Origin: JANRKG01 sp033763635
Lineage (GTDB): Bacteria; Cyanobacteriota; Cyanobacteriia; GCF-001939115
Direction of reading: 5' to 3'
NCBI GenBank assembly: GCA_033763635.1
Contig: JANRKG010000324.1
Span: forward strand, 1 to 9,777
Length of the DNA stretch: 9,777 nucleotides
Below the pieces are notes generated by a model. It had not been told where the DNA came from. It saw nothing but the letters and a program-made list of their open reading frames with translations, and searched no databases. Positions 4,941 to 9,777 of this stretch are shown here, piece by piece. The stretch's first letter is position 1; the number at the start of each line of letters is the position of its first letter. The position numbers and the translations under genes were made by a program.

Positions 4941-5750
4941 CTACCGACCCATCTTTTCAACCAGGGGCTTAAAAACAGGAACTAGCTCTGAACGGCTAGT
5001 GACCAGCGTAGGATAGGGTTTACTGCCGTAATCTTTCCCAACTTCGAGGGGAAAGATGGATTCAGGCTGGAGGGGAACCCAAGCCCCTCCAGATGCCTGG
5101 ACGATCGCCCAAACCGCAGCAATATCCCAAATCTTGGGAGTCGCCTCCACTCCGCCCAGGGCTGCTCCCGATGCGACCAACAGAAAGTTATAGGTGGAGA
5201 TTCCCAACATGCGAATTTTGCAGGGGAAGGGATTTTGCAGGATGGAGGTACTGCGGGCACAGAGATTAAAGCAGTGGTTGGAACTGGGTGCGTCGGGGCT
5301 ACTGTGAATCGGTTGATGGTTGCGAAAGGCTCCCGTTGGACCTGTTAAGCCAGAAGATCCATACCAGAAACCGTGAAAGGATTGTTGCAGCGGTGGAATT
5401 GAGACATACCCAAATACGGGAGTGCCCCGATACAACAAACCGAGGGAGATGCCCCAGATGGGAATTCCGCGAGAGAAATTAGTGGTGCCATCCAGGGGAT
5501 CAATAATCCAACACCAGTCATTGCCGGGGAAGGTGTGCTCTGCTTCTTCAGTAAGCACTCCATGCTCTGGAAAGGCTGCAAGAATGGCTTCCCGAAGCTC
5601 CTGATCGGCCCATTGGTCCGATCGCGTCACCAGGCTACCATCAGGTTTGCGAATCGCATCCACATGCCCGAAGTCTTCTAACAGTTGCTTGCCAACCCGA
5701 AGGGTAATTGATTCTGAAAACGTGAGAACATCCTGCCAAAAATCACTCAT
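4941..5750 (-). CDS. Inositol monophosphatase family protein
   Basis: A 269-aa Mg-dependent phosphatase of the IMPase/FIG superfamily. The metal and catalytic residues are all present: E68-E69 in LTEEA, D84-P-L-D87-G-T-T-N in WIIDPLDGTTNF (81-92), and WDIAA (208-212) with D209. E202 stands seven residues before D209, where human IMPA1 has its substrate-contacting E213. The upstream KPDGSLVTRSDQWAD (35-49) is the usual K...VT..D motif. The family also includes histidinol-phosphatases, 3'-phosphoadenosine phosphatases and fructose-1,6-bisphosphatases, and the substrate cannot be told from motifs. The late EAGG motif is ASGG here. The ATG follows TAGGATTC, a short-spaced AGGA. It lies 14 nt after the MFS gene, so the two likely form one operon. 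Cytosolic. Confidence 0.9.
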   Translation of the reverse strand: MSDFWQDVLTFSESITLRVGKQLLEDFGHVDAIRKPDGSLVTRSDQWADQELREAILAAFPEHGVLTEEAEHTFPGNDWCWIIDPLDGTTNFSRGIPIWGISLGLLYRGTPVFGYVSIPPLQQSFHGFWYGSSGLTGPTGAFRNHQPIHSSPDAPSSNHCFNLCARSTSILQNPFPCKIRMLGISTYNFLLVASGAALGGVEATPKIWDIAAVWAIVQASGGAWVPLQPESIFPLEVGKDYGSKPYPTLVTSRSELVPVFKPLVEKMGR

Positions 5751-5764
5751 GAATCCTATACGCC

Positions 5765-7246
5765 TTAATCAAGGTTTCCTTCGAGAACGGTTGCGATCGC
5801 CTGTTTTGCATTATCTCGGAACTCTTGTACATTCACCCGTTGAAGCAGGACGATCGCAGTTAGCATGCCAATGGTTTCAATGCCAAAGACCAACCCGTAG
5901 GCCAACATAGGACTTCCAAAAAACACCTTACCCAGGTTTAACAGACTTCCGGCTAGAACAGTTGAAAGCCCTCTCGCCATTGCTTGAGCGAGTCCCCATG
6001 CGCCGATGAAGGTTCCGGCGGTTTCAGCGGCAGTCAAATCTAGCATTAAACTGGTAGCCCCAGCAGTCAGAATGCCTGACGCGAGACCAAAGACAAATAA
6101 AGCGCCTTTCAGTAACCCTGCACTTTGGGAAAAGCCAGACAGCATGATAAGAACCAGGGCGATCGCTGCACCGATACACCCCAGTTTCACCGTTCGGTGC
6201 TTGCTTAAACGAGGCAGAATGTAAAATCCGGTGCCACTGATTCCCAGAAGAGTTCCCATCCCAAAGGGAGCGTTTAACTGAGTGGTTTCCGAAATACACA
6301 TATTGAACACCTCGCCTCCGTAGGGTTCCATCACAGCATCCTGCATAAACAGACTAATGGTGAGAACCAGCAGAAAAGCGAAAAATATACCCGTTTGCGG
6401 GCTGGCAGTCAGGACGCGCAATGCTCGACCCAGGGTAATTTGGTCCTCCCGATTGGCAACGGCAGAACGAGATCCGTACCGGGAAAATTTTTTCTCAATG
6501 CCAACAGTGGCAAGGATACAGAGACCAAATACGACGACAGGTAATCCAATGAAAACCGGGTTGAGCGTTGCTTTTAACTTGGCAATATCTGCGATCGGAC
6601 CTGCTGCCGCAGGATCATAAGTTAGAATATTCGCTCCACAAATTTCGGGACTTTGCAGCAACCGGGAACCCACGATCGCCCCCATCACAATCCCGACCAT
6701 GAGCATGGACCATACGACCCCGATTAATTGGGAGCGGTTATCTTCATCGGAGATATCGACGAGCAGGGCGGCGAAGGGGGTAGAGCTGGCGCTTAACGCG
6801 AGACCATAAAGGGCAAAAACCAGGGATAAGATGGCTGCCCAGCCATAGGTTTGTAGACTCCAGCCTGTTGCTTGCAAACTTCCCCCCAATTGCCATATGA
6901 CCTGAAGGGCGATAAAAGCAATGCTGGTAAAGAGGGCTGCTCCCACCCAAACATATCCTGTTCGATTTTGCCCAAACAAAGGTTTAGCATCCGACATCTG
7001 CCCAAACCAGACCCGCGCGGGTGAGACAAATTGATGCATGGCGATTGCCCCCGCTGCAATCAAGGGTAAAACCTTCAATTCATCAATCATCAACCGATTG
7101 AGAATTCCCAGGGTTAGGAGGGACATGATCCCCAGCCCCATTTGAAAACAACCAAGCCGGAACATAGTAAGCAGCTTGATCTTCGGGAGGGGAGTTGGAA
7201 TCTTAGGTTGAGGTGCTTTGAAGTTGGAAGAGTTGCCAGAGGTCAT
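5765..7246 (-). CDS. PucC/BCD-family MFS protein (light-harvesting assembly or pigment carrier type)
   Basis: A 493-aa membrane protein with about 12 TM segments. It belongs to the PucC/LhaA group of the major facilitator superfamily (Pfam PUCC), known in purple bacteria for assembly of antenna complexes and suspected (bacterio)chlorophyll delivery; the cyanobacterial members are less well understood. Family features: RLGCFQMGLG (30-39) followed by RLMIDEL (51-57), then PARVWFGQMSDAKPLFG (76-92) and QNRTGYVW (93-100). A proline-rich N-terminal stretch of about 25 residues precedes TM1, and a long hydrophilic loop lies around 205-240. It is divergent from ftsW, with a 171-bp shared upstream region, and the phosphatase gene follows at 14 nt. 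No Shine-Dalgarno sequence at the ATG. The exact substrate is unknown. Confidence 0.85.
   Translation of the reverse strand: MTSGNSSNFKAPQPKIPTPLPKIKLLTMFRLGCFQMGLGIMSLLTLGILNRLMIDELKVLPLIAAGAIAMHQFVSPARVWFGQMSDAKPLFGQNRTGYVWVGAALFTSIAFIALQVIWQLGGSLQATGWSLQTYGWAAILSLVFALYGLALSASSTPFAALLVDISDEDNRSQLIGVVWSMLMVGIVMGAIVGSRLLQSPEICGANILTYDPAAAGPIADIAKLKATLNPVFIGLPVVVFGLCILATVGIEKKFSRYGSRSAVANREDQITLGRALRVLTASPQTGIFFAFLLVLTISLFMQDAVMEPYGGEVFNMCISETTQLNAPFGMGTLLGISGTGFYILPRLSKHRTVKLGCIGAAIALVLIMLSGFSQSAGLLKGALFVFGLASGILTAGATSLMLDLTAAETAGTFIGAWGLAQAMARGLSTVLAGSLLNLGKVFFGSPMLAYGLVFGIETIGMLTAIVLLQRVNVQEFRDNAKQAIATVLEGNLD
5793..5800. repeat. HIP1 octamer
   Basis: GCGATCGC near the 3' end of the PucC-like gene, encoding part of QAIAT. 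Confidence 0.85.
6159..6166. repeat. HIP1 octamer
   Basis: GCGATCGC within the PucC-like gene, encoding part of AAIAL. Confidence 0.85.
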
Positions 7247-7263
7247 GAATATTTAGTTCTTTT

Positions 7264-7291
7264 GTATTATTATTAGTTAAGTATTTTTCAA
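7264..7291 (-). promoter_or_regulatory. Candidate promoter for the PucC-like gene and phosphatase
   Basis: On the minus strand TTGAAA (7286-7291, 5 of 6 bases of the -35 consensus) is followed after 16 bp by TAATAC (7264-7269). The surrounding DNA is very A/T-rich, so other alignments are possible. The leader would be only about 10-15 nt, which matches the lack of a ribosome site. Confidence 0.3.
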
Positions 7292-7361
7292 AAGTCCCTC
7301 TCTATATTTAACGCTCATTGAGACGACCCAATCATTGTCAGCTAAATAAAATGGGTTCAGT

Positions 7362-7367
7362 TATACT
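7362..7367 (+). promoter_or_regulatory. Candidate -10 element upstream of ftsW
   Basis: TATACT matches 5 of 6 bases of the -10 consensus, 51 bp before the GTG start. The nearest -35-like TTGTCA (7335-7340) is 21 bp away, too far for a normal promoter. The element sits inside TCAGTTATACTGA, a small palindrome. Confidence 0.25.
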
Positions 7368-7424
7368 GACCGAGATATTGATCAACATACTGGTCAAGCC
7401 ACTGGCAAGGATATTGAGTGAAAG
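7365..7424 (+). repeat. Five degenerate 12-bp direct repeats ahead of ftsW
   Basis: Units start every 12 bp at 7365, 7377, 7389, 7401 and 7413: ACTGACCGAGAT, ATTGATCAACAT, ACTGGTCAAGCC, ACTGGCAAGGAT, ATTGAGTGAAAG. All five begin A[CT]TG and three end in AT. The array runs over the ribosome site and start codon of ftsW. It may be a decayed tandem repeat or a regularly spaced binding array. Confidence 0.45.
7407..7411 (+). promoter_or_regulatory. Ribosome binding site that sets the GTG start of ftsW
   Basis: AAGGA lies 6 nt before GTG 7418. The next in-frame ATG (7433) has no comparable site, so the GTG is preferred. Confidence 0.65.
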
Positions 7425-8734
7425 CCATTCCCATGCAACTCAGCCGTTTGTCATCCGCGTTTAACTTCTCTGCTCAGGATTGGGCTTTTCCAGCCCGTTG
7501 TTTGCAGTGGCTTACTTTTTTGTGGCTTTTAGTGGGTCTCGTGGTTTTGTATTCTGCTTCCTATCCGATCGGAGATGCAGATCATGGGGATGGGTTGTAC
7601 TACTTCAAACGGCAACTGTTTTGGGTTTGTTTGGGATTAGTTGGATATCACATTACAGTTCGCTTTCCCCTGCGCTATGTATTGGGTCTGGCGGATTGGG
7701 GCCTTGTGATTTGTCTGGGAATGATTTTGGCAACCTTCATTCCGGGAATGGGGGCAACGATTAATGGAGCAACACGGTGGCTCTCCTTAGGACCCGTTCC
7801 CATCCAGCCTTCAGAACTCATCAAACCATTTTTAGTGCTACAGAGTGCGCGAATTTTTGGGCAATGGTTTCGCTTGCAATGGTTAACCCGCCTACTCTGG
7901 GTCGGTGTTTTTGCAACGATTCTGGCCGCAATCCTTCTCCAACCTAACCTGAGTACAACGGCCCTTTGTGGAATTACCCTCTGGCTCATTGCCCTGGCCG
8001 CAGGGCTTCCCTATCAGTATATGGTGGGAACGGCGATCGGCGGTTTCCTCCTGGCAACCCTGAGTATCAGCTTACGGGAATATCAAAGACGACGGGTTTT
8101 ATCTTTTCTGAATCCCTGGGCTGATCCCATGCAGGATGGCTATCAGTTGATTCAAAGCCTTCTGGCGGTTGGTTCAGGAGGACCCTGGGGGGTGGGTTAT
8201 GGTTTTTCGCAGCAGAAACTGGCCTTCTTGCCGATCGCTGATACCGATTTTATCTTTGCCGTCTTTGCCGAAGAATTTGGCTTTTTAGGCGGTGCGCTGT
8301 TGATTTTCCTGCTATTAACCTATGCCAGTTTTGGAGTTTGGGTTGCCCTCAAAACGCGACGCAGTATCCATCGGCTAGTGGCGATCGGGGCTGTGATTTT
8401 GCTTGTGGGACAGTCTTTCTTGAATATTGCGGTGGCGACGGGTGCCCTCCCCACAACGGGCTTACCCCTGCCTCTCTTTAGCTATGGTGGCAGTTCCATG
8501 ATTGCCAGTTTGTTGGCTGCTGGGCTGTTAGTACGGGTGGCGCGGGAAAGTAGCGAAGCGGAAGTGGTGCCCCTGCACGATAGTTTTAGCGATCGTCAGA
8601 AACGCCGTTCAAGATTGGCCGCTCAACGGAAATCCCCCAGCAAGCTTCGATACAATAGATCTCGGAGAATGAGTGCAGTAGATTCCGAGTCCCCCCATGA
8701 TCGACACCCTTCAGACCCAGTTATACCAACTTGA
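7418..8734 (+). CDS. ftsW: FtsW, SEDS-family peptidoglycan glycosyltransferase
   Basis: A 438-aa polytopic protein with about ten TM segments that polymerises lipid II into glycan strands, working with a class B PBP at the septum. Motifs in order: GATRWLSLG (117-125) with PIQPSELIK (128-136), QPNLST (175-180), GYQLIQSLLAVGSGG (241-255), ADTDFIFAVFAEE (274-286) with the presumed catalytic D277, and LPLFSYGGSS (351-360). The usual QPDLGT is QPNLST, which I recall as normal for cyanobacterial FtsW. A cytoplasmic tail from about 375 is rich in R, K and S (QKRRSRLAAQRK at 394-405). It could be RodA instead, but the cyanobacterial FtsW features favour FtsW. GTG start with AAGGA before it; the 3' end overlaps ccdA by 38 nt. 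Confidence 0.92.
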   Translation: MKAIPMQLSRLSSAFNFSAQDWAFPARCLQWLTFLWLLVGLVVLYSASYPIGDADHGDGLYYFKRQLFWVCLGLVGYHITVRFPLRYVLGLADWGLVICLGMILATFIPGMGATINGATRWLSLGPVPIQPSELIKPFLVLQSARIFGQWFRLQWLTRLLWVGVFATILAAILLQPNLSTTALCGITLWLIALAAGLPYQYMVGTAIGGFLLATLSISLREYQRRRVLSFLNPWADPMQDGYQLIQSLLAVGSGGPWGVGYGFSQQKLAFLPIADTDFIFAVFAEEFGFLGGALLIFLLLTYASFGVWVALKTRRSIHRLVAIGAVILLVGQSFLNIAVATGALPTTGLPLPLFSYGGSSMIASLLAAGLLVRVARESSEAEVVPLHDSFSDRQKRRSRLAAQRKSPSKLRYNRSRRMSAVDSESPHDRHPSDPVIPT

Positions 8735-9437
8735 ACAGTTCGCTGATGGATTGGTGGCGAATCAATTGACCCATCTCTCGCCTTTCAGTCTGAGTGTAAT
8801 TTTTGCAGCAGGTCTGTTAACCAGTCTGACTCCCTGTATGCTTTCCATGTTGCCCATTACGATCGGCTACATCGGGGGCTATGAAGCCCAAACCCGTGCA
8901 AAGGCAGCGGTTCAATCTACTTATTTTGCCTTGGGGTTAGCAACGACCCTGGCGGGACTGGGAGTGCTGGCGACGATCGTCGGTCAGGTCTATGGTCAGA
9001 TTGGATTGGGTCTGCCCATTGTCGTCAGTATCATTGCAATCCTCATGGGCTTGAATCTCCTGGAAGCCCTCCCGATTCCCCTCCCTTCTCTGAATACGTT
9101 AGAAGTCTCTCAGGATTTACCACAGGGAATACGGGCCTATTTATTGGGCCTTACTTTTGGGCTGGTGGCTTCCCCCTGTAGCACCCCTGTTTTGGCAACT
9201 CTGCTGGCCTGGATTTCAACGACGGGGGATGCAGTGTTGGGAGGTGTGTTGTTGCTGGCCTATACCGCAGGGTATGTTACTCCCCTGATTGTGGCAGGTA
9301 CTTTTACGGCTTCCATTAAAAAACTACTGGAACTTCGCCGCTGGTCTAGTTGGATTACCCCTGCCAGTGGTGTCCTGCTGGTAGGGTTCGGGGTGTTGTC
9401 CCTGATCTTTCGATTTCTCCCCTCTGGGACTGTTTAG
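8697..9437 (+). CDS. ccdA: CcdA, thiol-disulfide transmembrane protein for cytochrome c maturation
   Basis: A 246-aa DsbD/CcdA-type protein with six TM segments that carries reducing equivalents from cytosolic thioredoxin across the membrane to keep apocytochrome c cysteines reduced. The two redox cysteines sit in their family contexts: LTSLTPCMLSMLPI (41-54, C47) in TM1 and LVASPCSTPVLATLL (156-170, C161) in TM4. Both are followed by prolines, and the GYIGGY turn (57-62) is typical. The first 27 residues are hydrophilic. The ATG lies inside the end of ftsW with no ribosome site of its own, so translation probably depends on ftsW. Followed after 14 nt by ccs1, its pathway partner. Confidence 0.93.
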   Translation: MIDTLQTQLYQLEQFADGLVANQLTHLSPFSLSVIFAAGLLTSLTPCMLSMLPITIGYIGGYEAQTRAKAAVQSTYFALGLATTLAGLGVLATIVGQVYGQIGLGLPIVVSIIAILMGLNLLEALPIPLPSLNTLEVSQDLPQGIRAYLLGLTFGLVASPCSTPVLATLLAWISTTGDAVLGGVLLLAYTAGYVTPLIVAGTFTASIKKLLELRRWSSWITPASGVLLVGFGVLSLIFRFLPSGTV

Positions 9438-9451
9438 AGACTGAAATTACC

Positions 9452-9777
9452 ATGACTGCTGATCCCTCCTCTGTTTCCCGATCGTCCTGGTTTGCCTTGC
9501 CCGGAAAATTCTTCCGCCGTGAACTGCTGCCTCTGCTGGCGGATCTGCGCCTGGCGATCGTCATGCTGCTTGTGATTGCGGTATTTAGTATTTCAGGAAC
9601 GGTGTTGGAACAGGGACAATCCCCAGCCTTCTATCAAGCGAATTATCCAGAGTCTCCCGCCCTATTTGGATTTCTCACCTGGAAGGTGATTCTGGCTCTG
9701 GGATTGGATCATGTGTATCGAACCTGGTGGTTCCTGGCGTTGCTGATTTTGTTTGGCAGTAGCCTGACGGCCTGTAC
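9452..9777 (+). CDS. ccs1: Ccs1/ResB, System II cytochrome c biogenesis protein (5' part)
   Basis: The first 108 codons of a gene cut by the right window edge; the full family length is about 450 aa. Ccs1 (ResB, also called CcsB in cyanobacteria) pairs with CcsA to move haem to the lumenal side and ligate it to apocytochrome c. Visible: a hydrophilic N-terminus with FRREL (21-25), LRLAIVMLLVIAVFSISGTV (32-51) as TM1 with the conserved GTVLEQGQS (49-57), FYQANYPE (60-67), and GLDHVYRTWWFLALL (84-98) leading into TM2. The gene is not visible as a closed ORF because no stop lies in the window. It follows ccdA by 14 nt, weak ribosome site. Confidence 0.93.
   Translation, partial: MTADPSSVSRSSWFALPGKFFRRELLPLLADLRLAIVMLLVIAVFSISGTVLEQGQSPAFYQANYPESPALFGFLTWKVILALGLDHVYRTWWFLALLILFGSSLTAC

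Noticed and set aside
7675..7989. A 104-codon minus-strand frame inside ftsW
   Set aside because: It mirrors the TM-coding region of ftsW and shows only biased, arginine-rich sequence typical of antisense frames.
7593..8314. FtsW with asparagine in QPNLST as a possibly inactive enzyme
   Set aside because: The presumed catalytic aspartate in TDFIFA (D277) is present, and QPNLST is, as far as I recall, the normal cyanobacterial form.
1..9777. CRISPR array, insertion sequence, prophage, tRNA or defence genes
   Set aside because: No regularly spaced identical repeats, transposase motifs, terminal inverted repeats, tRNA-like arms or defence-family motifs were seen on either strand.

Overview
The window comes from a cyanobacterial chromosome of moderate GC content. 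Three things point to this. The octamer GCGATCGC (HIP1) occurs four times, with many more CGATCG cores scattered throughout. The 5S rRNA looks cyanobacterial. The protein set fits as well: a PucC-like MFS carrier, a cyanobacterial-type FtsW, and the CcdA and Ccs1 components of System II cytochrome c maturation. I cannot name the genus from this sequence.

Layout. (1) 1-187: the 5S rRNA at the end of an rRNA operon, closed by a strong hairpin terminator. (2) 188-1899, minus strand: a 1-Cys peroxiredoxin with its own terminator, followed by a cysteine-synthase-family PLP enzyme that converges on the 5S gene. (3) 1900-2272: a 373-bp divergent region with no gene, rich in inverted repeats and potential leader hairpins. 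(4) 2273-4872, plus strand: a tight four-gene cluster encoding a small one-TM protein with four cysteines, a divergent cupin, an exported ChaN-like haem-binding-family protein (overlapping the cupin by 26 nt) and a PrsW-family membrane protease. (5) 4941-7246, minus strand: a PucC/BCD-type MFS protein and, 14 nt behind it, an inositol-monophosphatase-family enzyme. (6) 7247-7417: a divergent promoter region that includes a degenerate 12-bp repeat. (7) 7418-9777, plus strand: ftsW, ccdA (overlapping ftsW by 38 nt) and the 5' part of ccs1, cut by the window end.

How it fits together. ccdA and ccs1 belong to one pathway: electron delivery and apocytochrome/haem handling on the outer or lumenal side of the membrane. 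They are apparently co-transcribed with the septal or elongation glycosyltransferase FtsW. The peroxiredoxin and cysteine-synthase-like genes are two thiol-related enzymes in a row. The four-gene cluster combines a haem-binding-family protein, a candidate metal-binding cysteine protein and a membrane protease, but its joint role is unknown. I see no mobile element, CRISPR array, phage gene or defence system. Most of the window is ordinary chromosomal core. The least explained parts are the structured 1900-2272 spacer, the small cysteine protein cluster and the repeat in front of ftsW. Two starts were moved from the longest possible ORF to better supported codons: the peroxiredoxin to 1899 and the ChaN-like protein to 2987.
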